A stretch of DNA of 64,000 nucleotides from Roseomonas acroporae (lineage in GTDB: Bacteria; Pseudomonadota; Alphaproteobacteria; Acetobacterales; Acetobacteraceae), in the NCBI RefSeq assembly GCF_023223525.1, contig NZ_JALPRX010000008.1:62001-126000 (forward strand). Direction: 5' to 3'. Positions within the stretch are counted from its first letter, which is position 1, and every line of letters begins with the position of its first letter. Below are positions 1-7,959 of the stretch, piece by piece. The notes below the pieces were generated by a model that did not search any database, was not told where the DNA came from, and saw only the letters and a program-made list of their open reading frames with translations. A program made the position numbers and the translations under genes.

Positions 1-639
1 GCCGGCGGCTCGGCCAAGCAGGCGCGCGACCGCGAGACCCAGGCGGTGCTGCCGCTGAAGGGCAAGATCCTCAACGTCGCCTCCGCCTCGGCCGACAAGC
101 TGCGCCAGAACCAGGAGCTGAAGGACCTGATCGAGGCGCTGGGCTGCGGCGTCGGCGAGAAGTTCGACATCGCCCGGCTGCGCTACGGCCGCGTCGTCAT
201 CATGACCGATGCCGACGTGGACGGGGCGCACATCGCGGCGCTGCTGATGACCTTCTTCTACAAGGAGCTGCCGGAGCTGGTGCGGCAGGGGCGCGTCCAC
301 CTCGCGCAGCCGCCGCTCTACCGCCTCCAGGCCAACGGCAGGAGCGTCTACGCGCAGGACGACGCCGACCGCGAGCGCAAGCTGAAGAAGGAGTTCAAGG
401 CCGGCGCGAAGGTCGAGGTGAGCCGCTTCAAGGGCCTCGGCGAGATGCCGCCGGCCTCGCTGAAGGAGACCACCATGGACCCGCGCAGGCGTTCCCTGCT
501 GCGGGTGATCCTGCCCCCCGAGGAGCGCGCCCGCACCGCCGAGCTGATGGAGGCGCTGATGGGCCGCCGGCCGGAGCTGCGCTTCCGCTTCATCCAGGAG
601 AACGCGGCGAAGGTGGACGAGGCGGAGGTGGATGTCTGA
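1..639 (+). CDS. parE: DNA topoisomerase IV subunit B, C-terminal part
   Basis: Partial gene; the frame is open from the first base. The product is the C-terminal part of the ATPase subunit of topoisomerase IV, which decatenates daughter chromosomes with ParC. The fragment begins in the TOPRIM region with AGGSAKQARDR, followed by LPLKGKILNV and the metal-binding acidic motif TDADVDGAHI (about residues 65-74), then the QPPLYRL segment and the FKGLGEMP motif. The segment after GKILNV (ASASADKL, then LIEALGCG) is typical of alphaproteobacterial ParE rather than GyrB. The missing N-terminal ATPase domain lies outside the window. No parC is visible. Confidence 0.93.
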   Translation, partial: AGGSAKQARDRETQAVLPLKGKILNVASASADKLRQNQELKDLIEALGCGVGEKFDIARLRYGRVVIMTDADVDGAHIAALLMTFFYKELPELVRQGRVHLAQPPLYRLQANGRSVYAQDDADRERKLKKEFKAGAKVEVSRFKGLGEMPPASLKETTMDPRRRSLLRVILPPEERARTAELMEALMGRRPELRFRFIQENAAKVDEAEVDV

Positions 640-820
640 CGGGGCACACCGTTCCGGCCCTCGCCGGTCGGCGGTTCCGGGCCGCCGGCCGAAGGTGCCC
701 GGCCCCGGGTCTGTTCCGACCCGGCTGGCCGGATGCCGAGACCGCGCCTCGCCCGGGATCGACAGGCCGACTCCCGTGTTCTTCCTCCCGGCCGCGATTC
801 TCCTGCCGGCCGGAAAGGAC

Positions 821-1108
821 ATGACGATGCGACGGCACGACCCGGTTTCCATGGTGCTTCCGCTGGCGGCGCTCGCGCTGGCAGCGGGGCCTTGTCTGGC
901 ACCGGCAGGCGCGGCGCTGGCCGCCAATGCCGACCAGCCGCACGCCAACGTCGATCGACGCAACGATGCCGGCAATGCCACCGGCAACGAGCGGGTGGAC
1001 CAGTTGAACGCCGCCCAGCGCGGCACGGCCAACCCGCCCGGCAACCCGCCGGCGCCGCCGCTGCCGCCGGCGCCCCCCAACGGCGGCGCGTCCGTTTCCT
1101 CGCGCTGA
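821..1108 (+). CDS. Small secreted Pro/Asn-rich hypothetical protein
   Basis: Predicted 95-residue protein of unknown function. It starts at an ATG with a good ribosome binding site (GGAAAGG five bases upstream). The N-terminus has two arginines and a hydrophobic run (VLPLAALALAAGPCLAP) ending near AALAA, which looks like a signal peptide. The mature part is polar and rich in Asn, Asp and Arg and ends in a proline-rich tail (PPAPPLPPAPP). The same frame is open back into the end of parE, but the signal peptide and binding site favour this start. Probably periplasmic. No homologous function recognised. Confidence 0.6.
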   Translation: MTMRRHDPVSMVLPLAALALAAGPCLAPAGAALAANADQPHANVDRRNDAGNATGNERVDQLNAAQRGTANPPGNPPAPPLPPAPPNGGASVSSR

Positions 1109-1632
1109 GCGAGACCTGCAAGGCAGGGGGCGGCTGGCCGGTTGGAAACGCCGGTGGCGTATTCCGCGCCTGCTACGGGATCCGGTCGATTGACGCCGCG
1201 CCTGCCATGGTACCCCGGGGCGGCCGTGCCCTGGCGCGGAACCCATCGCCCGGATTCCGTATGATCGTCCCTGGCCCCTTGGCGGATGGACGCGGGGGAG
1301 AAGGCAGCGCCGCCGCTTCCCGCGCGTGGCGGCCGCGACGCCGACGGCGCCTGCCGGCGGCCGGTGGCATGCGCCGGCGCGGCGCCCGGCCGTGACCGAA
1401 TGGCGGCGGGTGGATGACGGCCCGGGTAAATCGGCGGCCGCCGCGGCATTCGACTGGCGCCGCCCGGTGCAGGCCGCGTTAGAATGTCGCCGGGCCGGCC
1501 GGGGCTACCGTGCCGGCCGGCGGAAGGATCGGCGACGGAGCGTCGTTGGCGGCCTGTCCGTGCCGTGGAGCTGCCGGGAAACGGCGCCGGGCGGCGATGA
1601 CCGGCTATCTGCCGCTGCGACGGAGTTGCGCG
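1109..1632. other. Intergenic region without a recognisable gene
   Basis: About 520 bases between the secreted protein and fabI. Frames through it are arginine- and alanine-rich with no recognisable domain, so I call no gene. A TAGAAT hexamer at 1481-1486 could be a -10 element for the fabI operon, but I see no convincing -35 partner. Confidence 0.4.
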
Positions 1633-2457
1633 ATGACCGAAGGCAATCCCCTCGATCCGCTGCCGCGGGTCTGGGATCCCGACGACCGGATCGGCGACAT
1701 GCTGCGGGGCAAGCGCGGGCTGGTGGTGGGAATCGCCAACGACAGCTCCATCGCCTTCGGCTGCGCCGCCAAGCTGCGCGCCTTCGGCGCCGAGCTGGCG
1801 GTGACCTACCTGAACGACAAGGCCGAGCGCTTCGTGCGGCCGCTGGCCGAGCAGATCGGCGCCGCGATCGTCATGCCGCTCGACGTCGAGCAGCCGGGCG
1901 CGCTGGAGGCGGTGTTCGAGCGCATCGGGCAGGAATGGGGCGGGCTCGACTTCGTCGTCCACTCCATCGCCTTCGCCCCGCGCGCGGACCTGCACGGCCG
2001 CGTGGTGGACGTCTCGGCGGAAGGCTTCTCGCAGGCGATGCGCGTCTCCTGCTGGTCCTTCCTGCGCATGGCCAGGCTCGCCGAGCCGCTGATGACCGGG
2101 GGCGGCGTGCTGGTGACGATGAGCTACTACGGCGCCGACAAGGTGGTGAACAACTACAATGTCATGGGGCCGGTGAAGGCGGCGCTGGAGGCTTCCGTGC
2201 GCTACCTGGCGCACGAGCTGGGCGACCAGGGCATCCGCGTCTTCGCCCTCTCGCCCGGCCCGCTGCGGACGCGCGCCGCGAGCGGCATCGCGCATTTCGA
2301 CGAGCTGATCGACATGGCCGCCGAGCGCGCCCCGGCGGGCCGCCTGGTGGACATCGCCGAGGTCGGGCGGGTCTGCGCCTTCCTGGTCGGCGGCGCCTCC
2401 TCCGGCATGACGGGGGACACGATCTACGTCGATGGCGGCCTGCACAACATTGCCTGA
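1633..2457 (+). CDS. fabI: Enoyl-ACP reductase FabI
   Basis: NADH-dependent enoyl-[acyl carrier protein] reductase, the last step of each fatty-acid elongation cycle; 274 residues, normal for FabI. Rossmann short-chain dehydrogenase fold: nucleotide-binding segment VVGIANDSSIAFG near the N-terminus, DVEQ acidic turn, HSIAFAP loop, and the catalytic pair in YNVMGPVK, the Tyr-x6-Lys spacing that separates FabI from ordinary SDRs. The C-terminus has TGDTIYVDGG. The ATG at MTEGNPLD is chosen because the residues before it are arginine-rich and unlike the family. It heads a same-strand run with CoA-transferase, phosphotransacylase and acetate kinase; fabI beside MaoC-pta and ackA is a known alphaproteobacterial arrangement. 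Confidence 0.93.
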   Translation: MTEGNPLDPLPRVWDPDDRIGDMLRGKRGLVVGIANDSSIAFGCAAKLRAFGAELAVTYLNDKAERFVRPLAEQIGAAIVMPLDVEQPGALEAVFERIGQEWGGLDFVVHSIAFAPRADLHGRVVDVSAEGFSQAMRVSCWSFLRMARLAEPLMTGGGVLVTMSYYGADKVVNNYNVMGPVKAALEASVRYLAHELGDQGIRVFALSPGPLRTRAASGIAHFDELIDMAAERAPAGRLVDIAEVGRVCAFLVGGASSGMTGDTIYVDGGLHNIA

Positions 2458-2535
2458 GGCACGCGCCGCATCGGCCGGCGGCACGGTCCCGGAAGGCGGC
2501 GCGCCGGACGGGGACGCAGACGGGAAAGGGGACGC

Positions 2536-3189
2536 ATGCGCAAGGCGATGACCGCCCGCGAGGCGGCGGCGCTGATCCCGGACGGGGCGAGCATCCTGTT
2601 CGGCGGCTTCATGGGGGTGGGCACGCCCACCCGCCTGTTCGACGCGCTGGTGGCGCGCGGCGCGCGCGGGCTGACGGTGATCGGCAACGACACGGCGCGC
2701 CCCGGCCGCGGCGTCGGCCGGCTGATCGACGCGGGCTGCGTGACGCGCGTCGTCGCCAGCCACATCGGTACCAACCCGGTGACGCAGCAGAAGATGATCG
2801 CGGGCGAGCTGGAGGTGGAGCTGGTGCCGCAGGGCACGCTGGCCGAGCGCATCCGCGCCGGCGGCGCCGGCCTCGGCGGCGTGCTGACGCCGACCGGCCT
2901 CGGCACGGTGGTGGCGGAGGGCAAGCAGGTCGTCACCGTGGACGGCCGCGACTTCCTGCTGGAGCGGCCGATCCGCGCCGACTTCGCCCTGCTGCACGCC
3001 TTCGAGGCCGACTACTACGGCAACCTCACCTACCGGCTGACGGCGGCGAACTTCAACCCGGTGATCGCCTTCGCCGCCGACTGCGTGATCGCCGAGCCGG
3101 ACGAGATCGTGCCGGTCGGCGTCATCCCGCCCGACGCGGTGCGCACGCCGGGCGTGCTGGTCGATCATCTCGTCGAGAGGCCCCGCTGA
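2536..3189 (+). CDS. atoD: Acetate/acetoacetate CoA-transferase, alpha subunit
   Basis: Alpha subunit (217 residues) of a family I CoA-transferase that moves CoA between acetyl-CoA and short-chain acids such as acetoacetate or butyrate. It resembles E. coli AtoD from end to end: [56 protein letters not shown] and [21 protein letters not shown] just before the ATG is a good ribosome binding site. Its stop overlaps the start of the beta subunit by one base (TGATG), so the two are translationally coupled. Substrate preference cannot be read from the sequence; AtoD is the best family match. Confidence 0.9.
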   Translation: MRKAMTAREAAALIPDGASILFGGFMGVGTPTRLFDALVARGARGLTVIGNDTARPGRGVGRLIDAGCVTRVVASHIGTNPVTQQKMIAGELEVELVPQGTLAERIRAGGAGLGGVLTPTGLGTVVAEGKQVVTVDGRDFLLERPIRADFALLHAFEADYYGNLTYRLTAANFNPVIAFAADCVIAEPDEIVPVGVIPPDAVRTPGVLVDHLVERPR

Positions 3190-3851
3190 TGGACGCCAAG
3201 GAGCTGATCGCCCGCCGCGTGGCGCAGGAGCTGCGCGACGGCATGCTGGTCAATCTCGGCATCGGCCTGCCGACCACCGTCTCGCGCTACGTGCCGGCCG
3301 GCATGCTGATCGCCTTCCAGAGCGAGAACGGCATCGTGGGCTTCGGCGCCGCGCCGCCGGACGGCATGGAGGACCCGAACCTGACCGATGCCGGCGGCGG
3401 CTACATCAGCGCGCTGCCCGGCGCTTTCGCCTTCGACAGCGCCGTCTCCTTCATGCTGATCCGCGGCGGGCATCTCGACATGACGGTGCTGGGCGGGCTG
3501 CAGGTGGACGCGAAGGGGCGGCTGGCCAACTGGATGGTGCCGGGCAAGCTGGTGCCGGGCATGGGCGGGGCGATGGACCTCGTGGCGGGCGCCAGGCGGG
3601 TGGTGGTGGCGATGCAGCACGCGGCCAAGGGCGAATCGAAGATCGTGCCGGCGCTGACCCTGCCGCCGACCGCCGCGCGACGCGTCGACCTGATCGTCAC
3701 CGACCTCGCGGTGATCGCGCCGACCGAGGCGGGGCTGGAGCTGCGCGAGCGGGCGCCGGGCGTCTCGGTGGAGGAGGTGGTGGCGGCGACCGCGGCGCCG
3801 CTGATCGTGCCGCCGGAGGTGCCGGCGATGCGTTTCGCGGGGATCATGTAG
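3189..3851 (+). CDS. atoA: Acetate/acetoacetate CoA-transferase, beta subunit
   Basis: Beta subunit (220 residues) of the CoA-transferase, partner of the preceding alpha subunit. It carries the SENG motif (FQSENGIVGFG), whose glutamate forms the acyl-glutamyl-CoA intermediate in this family, and the conserved stretches NLGIGLPT, RGGHLDMTVLGGLQVD, NWMVPGKLVPGMGGAMDLV and VTDLAV, matching E. coli AtoA closely. The start is the ATG in the TGATG overlap with atoD. Together with the downstream phosphotransacylase and kinase, it could activate acetate or drain short-chain acyl-CoA. The gene is followed by the first palindromic repeat block, so the downstream genes may be separately expressed. Confidence 0.92.
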   Translation: MDAKELIARRVAQELRDGMLVNLGIGLPTTVSRYVPAGMLIAFQSENGIVGFGAAPPDGMEDPNLTDAGGGYISALPGAFAFDSAVSFMLIRGGHLDMTVLGGLQVDAKGRLANWMVPGKLVPGMGGAMDLVAGARRVVVAMQHAAKGESKIVPALTLPPTAARRVDLIVTDLAVIAPTEAGLELRERAPGVSVEEVVAATAAPLIVPPEVPAMRFAGIM

Positions 3852-3861
3852 CGGCGGGGCG

Positions 3862-4101
3862 GGGTGCGGGGGGGCTTCGCCCCTCGCGACCCCACCAGGG
3901 AGGCGCTGCCTCCCTGGACCCTCCGCCAAGGGGCGAAGCCCCCTTGGATCCCCCGATGGTTCTCGAGTCTCGCCTGTGTCACCACCCGTCCTCCGATCGC
4001 CGGCGGAGGTCCAGGAACCTGAGGTTCCTGGTGGGTGGGGTCCGGGGAGGGCAACGCCCTCCCCGGGCGGAACGGGTGCAGGGGAAGGCGCAGCCTTCCC
4101 C
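3862..4101. repeat. Composite palindromic repeat block A
   Basis: Intergenic block made almost wholly of perfect or near-perfect palindromes: 3895-3917, 3926-3947, 4011-4031, 4044-4064 and 4081-4101, plus an imperfect one near 3870. Loops are 3-5 bases (CGAA, CAAC or similar). It ends about 30 bases before the MaoC-phosphotransacetylase start. Same family as blocks at 34.8, 39.9, 42.9, 50.7, 60.1 and 62.3 kb. Confidence 0.85.
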
Positions 4102-4134
4102 GCCGGCCCACGCCGCATCGAAAGGAGCCCCCAC

Positions 4135-5559
4135 ATGCTCGCGCATCCCGCCCTGATCGGGCGCACCGCCGCCGAGATCGCGGTCGGCGACACGGCCGCG
4201 CTGCGCCGTTCCTGCACGCCGAACGACCTGATCGTCTTCGCGCACGCCTCCGGCAACCTCAACCCGCTGCACATCCCGGGCGAGTCGGAGCAGGAGGCCG
4301 GCCGGCCGCCGGTCGCACCCGCCATGTGGGGCGGCTCGCTCTTCTCGGCCGTGCTCGGCAACCAGCTTCCCGGCCCCGGCACGCTCTACCTCTCCCAGAC
4401 GCTGCGCTTCCATGCCCGCCCCGTGGTCGGCGACGAGCTGGAGGCGCGGGTGACGGTGCGCGAGAAGCGGCCGGACGGCGTGCTGGTGCTGGATTGCGCC
4501 CTGAACCGGATCGGCGACGGCGCGCTGGTGGCGGACGGCGTGGCGGAGGTGCGCGCGCCGGCCAAGCACCTCGTCACCGACGGCGTGCTGCTGCCCGACA
4601 TCGCCCTGGCCAAGCGCGGCAAGTTCACGCGGCTGCTGGATGCCTGCCGCGGCGTGCCGGCGCTGCCGACCGCCGTGGTCTGCCCGACCGACGGCCATTC
4701 GCTCGGCGGCGCCTGGGAGGCGGCGCGGCACGAGCTGATCGTGCCGCTGCTGGTCGGGCCCGAGGCCGCGATCCGCGCCGAGGCGGCCGCGATCGGCTGG
4801 GACCTGGCCGGCGTCGCCATCGAGGACATCGACGTGCACCGCGCGGCGGCGCGCGCCGTCGCCATGGTGCACGAGGGCGCGGCCGGCGCCGTGATGAAGG
4901 GCAACATCCATTCCGACGAGCTGCTCTCGCAGGTCACCAAGGCGGATGGCGGGCTGCGCGCCGGGCGGCGCATCAGCCACGTCTTCGTGCTGGACGTGCC
5001 GGGGCGCGAGGAGCTGCTGCTGATCTCCGACGCCGCGATCAACATCCTGCCGGACCTGAAGACCAAGGCCGACATCGTGCAGAACGCGATCGACCTCGCG
5101 CACGCGATCGGCATGCCGGAGCCGCGCGTCGGCGTGCTCTCGGCGGTGGAGACGGTGAACCCGGCCATCCCCTCCAGCCTCGACGCCGCGATCATCGCCA
5201 AGATGGCCGATCGCGGGCAGATCACCGGCGGGCTGGTGGACGGGCCGCTGGCGATGGACAACGCCGTGGACGTGGAGGCGGCGCGCACCAAGGGGCTGCA
5301 CTCCTCGGTGGCGGGGCGCGCCGAGGTGCTGATCGCGCCGAACCTGGAGGCGGGCAACATGCTGGCCAAGCAGCTCGTCTTCCTCTCGGACGCGGATACG
5401 GGCGGGCTCGTCTGCGGCGCCGCGGTGCCGGTGATGCTGACCAGCCGCGCCGACGACGAGCATGCGCGCCTGGTCTCGGCGGCGCTGGCGGTGCTGTACG
5501 GCCACTGGAAGCGGACCGGCGTCTCGCTCGTGGCGCCGGTGGCGCCGGCGAAGGGCTGA
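4135..5559 (+). CDS. Bifunctional MaoC-like hydratase / phosphate acetyltransferase
   Basis: Fusion protein of 474 residues. Residues about 1-145 form a MaoC/hotdog domain (FAHASGNLNPLH, with the hydratase-type Asn and His region, then VAPAMWGGSLFSAVLG). Residues about 160-470 form a phosphate acetyl/butyryl transferase domain (HSLGGAWEAARHELIVPLLVGP, VMKGNIHSDELLSQV, RISHVFVLDVPGREELLLISDAAINI, LSAVETVNPAIPSSLDAA, AGNMLAKQLVFLSDAD). The second activity exchanges acyl-CoA and phosphate for acyl phosphate and CoA. The ATG is preceded by AAAGGAG. The gene lies four bases before acetate kinase, so acyl phosphate passes directly to ATP formation. The real acyl substrate may be C2-C4. Confidence 0.92.
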   Translation: MLAHPALIGRTAAEIAVGDTAALRRSCTPNDLIVFAHASGNLNPLHIPGESEQEAGRPPVAPAMWGGSLFSAVLGNQLPGPGTLYLSQTLRFHARPVVGDELEARVTVREKRPDGVLVLDCALNRIGDGALVADGVAEVRAPAKHLVTDGVLLPDIALAKRGKFTRLLDACRGVPALPTAVVCPTDGHSLGGAWEAARHELIVPLLVGPEAAIRAEAAAIGWDLAGVAIEDIDVHRAAARAVAMVHEGAAGAVMKGNIHSDELLSQVTKADGGLRAGRRISHVFVLDVPGREELLLISDAAINILPDLKTKADIVQNAIDLAHAIGMPEPRVGVLSAVETVNPAIPSSLDAAIIAKMADRGQITGGLVDGPLAMDNAVDVEAARTKGLHSSVAGRAEVLIAPNLEAGNMLAKQLVFLSDADTGGLVCGAAVPVMLTSRADDEHARLVSAALAVLYGHWKRTGVSLVAPVAPAKG

Positions 5560-5563
5560 GCCG

Positions 5564-6823
5564 ATGTCGAAGGCGATCCTGGTCCTCAACGCCGGCTCCT
5601 CCTCGATCAAGTTCGAGCTGTTCCGGCTGGTGCACGGCGAGCCGGAGCCGGAGCTCTCGGGCCAGATGGAGGGGATCGGCGCCGCGCCGCATCTCCTCGC
5701 GCGCGATTCCCACCGCAAGGTGCTGGCCGACCGGCGCTGGCCGGGGCCGGACGTGTCCGAGCACGTCAAGGCGCTAGCGCTCATCATGGACGGGATCGGC
5801 CCGGCGATCGCCGAGCACGAGATCGTCGCCATCGGCCACCGCGTCGTGCATGGCGGGCCGGACCTCGCCGAGCCCGTGGTGGTGGACGCGGCGGTGACGG
5901 AGAAGCTGCGCGCGCTCGCCGCGCTGGCGCCGCTGCACCAGCCGCACAACCTGGCCGGCATCGACGCGGCGACGCGCCGCTTCCCCGGCGTGCCGCAGGT
6001 GGCCTGCTTCGACACCGCCTTCCACCGCCACCATCCTTGGGAGGCCGACACCTTCGCCCTGCCGCCGGAATTCTACGCGCGCGGCATCCGCCGCTACGGC
6101 TTCCACGGCCTGTCCTACGAGTACATCGCGCACAGCCTGGCCGAGACGGACCCCGATCTCGCCGCCGGGCGCGTGGTGGTGGCGCATCTCGGCAACGGCT
6201 CCTCGCTCTGCGCGATGCGCGGCGGGCGCAGCCTCGACAGCACCATGGGCTTCACCGCGCTGGACGGCGTGCCGATGGGCACGCGCTGCGGCCAGATCGA
6301 CCCCGGCGTGCTGCTGCACCTGATGCAGGAGGAGGGCATGTCGGCGGGCGCGGTGTCGGCGCTGCTCTACGGCAATTCCGGCCTGCGCGGCATGTCGGGC
6401 GTGAGCCAGGACGTGCGGGCGCTGAGCGCCTCCGACCGGCCCGAGGCGGCGGCGGCGCTGCGCTACTACGCCTATCGCGTGCGCCGGGAGATCGGCGCGC
6501 TGGCCGCCGCGATGGGCGGGCTCGACGCGCTGGTCTTCACCGCCGGCATCGGCGAGAACGCGCGCGATCTGCGCGGCGAGATCTGCGCGGGGCTGGAATT
6601 CCTCGGCATCCGGATCGATGCGGCGCGCAACGAGGCCAATGCGCCGGTGATCTCGGCCGACGGTACGCCAGGGGACGCGTCGGTGCGCGTCCTGGTCCGG
6701 CCGACCGACGAGGAAGGCATGATCGCACGCCACGTCATCGCGACCCTGGGCCTGCAGGCCGACGCCTCACCCGGCGACCCGGGAAATGCGAAAAGCCAGA
6801 AGGCCGGAACGGCTCTGGGCTGA
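5564..6823 (+). CDS. ackA: Acetate/propionate family kinase
   Basis: Acetate kinase (419 residues), which makes ATP and acetate, or another short acid, from acyl phosphate. ASKHA-fold signatures are all present: ILVLNAGSSSIKFELF at the N-terminus, VVHGGPDL, FDTAFHRHHP, RRYGFHGLSYEYI, VVVAHLGNGSSLCA, TMGFTALDGVPMGTRCGQIDPG and FTAGIGENARDLRGEIC. It follows the phosphotransacetylase after four bases and is surely co-transcribed. The last 14 or so codons (GNAKSQKAGTALG) are not family-like: they are encoded by a partial copy of an intergenic repeat that also occurs at 16.3 and 23.3 kb, so the C-terminus appears to have been extended into the repeat. Confidence 0.93.
   Translation: MSKAILVLNAGSSSIKFELFRLVHGEPEPELSGQMEGIGAAPHLLARDSHRKVLADRRWPGPDVSEHVKALALIMDGIGPAIAEHEIVAIGHRVVHGGPDLAEPVVVDAAVTEKLRALAALAPLHQPHNLAGIDAATRRFPGVPQVACFDTAFHRHHPWEADTFALPPEFYARGIRRYGFHGLSYEYIAHSLAETDPDLAAGRVVVAHLGNGSSLCAMRGGRSLDSTMGFTALDGVPMGTRCGQIDPGVLLHLMQEEGMSAGAVSALLYGNSGLRGMSGVSQDVRALSASDRPEAAAALRYYAYRVRREIGALAAAMGGLDALVFTAGIGENARDLRGEICAGLEFLGIRIDAARNEANAPVISADGTPGDASVRVLVRPTDEEGMIARHVIATLGLQADASPGDPGNAKSQKAGTALG
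6781..6819. repeat. Partial copy of the AGAGCATTTTC-type repeat
   Basis: Right-hand part of the repeat at 16285-16390: GGAAATGCGAAAA, then AGGC and a CGGAACGGCTCT segment. It overlaps the last codons and stop of ackA. The left arm seen in the other copies is missing. Confidence 0.6.
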
Positions 6824-6902
6824 GGGGAGCTCCAGCCCGGATGGACGCGGTCGGCTCGATGCGCCATCCGATCAACGCGACGTGGACTTGCCGGATGCCC
6901 GC

Positions 6903-7877
6903 TCAGTCCAGGCTGATGTTCAGTCCCTTGACCACGGGGTCCCACACGGCCTGCTCGTCGGCGATGAGGCGGGCGTATTCGGCCGGGCCGCCGGTCAGCG
7001 GCTCCAGGCCGATCTCCAGCATGCGGTTGCGCACGGTGGGGTCCTGCAGCGCGGCCGCCACCTCCCGGGAGAGCCGGACGATGACGGCGTCCGGCGTGCG
7101 GGCCGGGGCCACCACGCCCTGCCAGGCATAGGCCTCGAAGCGTGGCAGGCCGAGCGCCTCCGTCACCGTCGGCACGTCGGGCAGGCTGGAAAGCCGGGCG
7201 GGCGCGCAGACCGCCAGCGGCCGGACGCGGCCGGAGCGGAGCGTCTCGCCGCCCGCCGCGGCGTCCACGACGGCGCACTCCAGCGTGTCGGCCATCAGGT
7301 CGTTCAGCACCGGCGCCATGCCGCGGTACGGCACGTGGTTCAGGGTCACGCCCGTCTCGCGCGCCACGCGCTCCATCGCCAGGTGGTGGGGCGATCCCAC
7401 GCCGGGCGAGCCGTAGGAGATGGTGCCGGGCCGGGCCCTGGCGCGTTCCACGAGATCGCGCGCGTCGCGGACGTCGGAATCCTTGCGGGCCGTCAGCACG
7501 AGGTGGAAGCGCGCCATGAGGCCGATCGGCGCGAAGTCCTTCGCGGGATCGTAGGGCAGGCGGCGGTAGAGGTTCGGGTTGAAGACCAGCGTCTCGTTCC
7601 CCGCCGTGAACAGGGTGTAGCCGTCGGGCGCCGCCTTGGCCGCGGCCTCCGCGCCGATGGCCGTCGCGGCGCCGGGGCGGTTCTCGATGACGATCGGCTG
7701 GCCCAGCCGCGCCGACATGCTGCCGCCGACGAGGCGCGCCAGGATGTCCGTGCCGCCGCCGGCCGCGTAGCCGACGATCCAGCGGATCGGCCGCTCGGGA
7801 TAGGCTGCGAGGGCCTCGCGCAGCGGCAGGGTCGCCGCCGCCAACCCCGCGCCGAGGGCGGTGCGTCGTGTGATCAT
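6903..7877 (-). CDS. Bug/TctC family tripartite tricarboxylate-type solute-binding protein
   Basis: Periplasmic binding protein of the Bug (TctC) family, 324 residues. The start used is the ATG at MITRRTALG, which has GGGGAA seven bases upstream; an ATG five codons earlier lacks one. MITRR plus a hydrophobic stretch ending at EALA looks like a Tat-type signal. Family hallmarks are YPERPIRWIVGYAAGGGTDILAR, VIENRPGAATAIGAE, APDGYTLF, LNHVPYRG and the C-terminal SLD-like ending. No TctA or TctB membrane genes lie nearby, so it is an orphan, as is common in Acetobacteraceae and Burkholderiales. Beside the P450 and vanAB genes it may bind an aromatic or carboxylic acid; the ligand is unknown. Confidence 0.88.
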   Translation of the reverse strand: MITRRTALGAGLAAATLPLREALAAYPERPIRWIVGYAAGGGTDILARLVGGSMSARLGQPIVIENRPGAATAIGAEAAAKAAPDGYTLFTAGNETLVFNPNLYRRLPYDPAKDFAPIGLMARFHLVLTARKDSDVRDARDLVERARARPGTISYGSPGVGSPHHLAMERVARETGVTLNHVPYRGMAPVLNDLMADTLECAVVDAAAGGETLRSGRVRPLAVCAPARLSSLPDVPTVTEALGLPRFEAYAWQGVVAPARTPDAVIVRLSREVAAALQDPTVRNRMLEIGLEPLTGGPAEYARLIADEQAVWDPVVKGLNISLD

Positions 7878-7959
7878 GAAGGTGTTCCCCATCGTCGGCC
7901 CGCGCGGGCCACCCCGTGATGCCGTGATCCTGCCCTGCCGGGCGGCGGAAGCGTTGCGC

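Noticed and set aside
1109..1632. Possible gene between the secreted protein and fabI
   Set aside because: All frames are arginine-rich with no known motif and no ribosome binding site.
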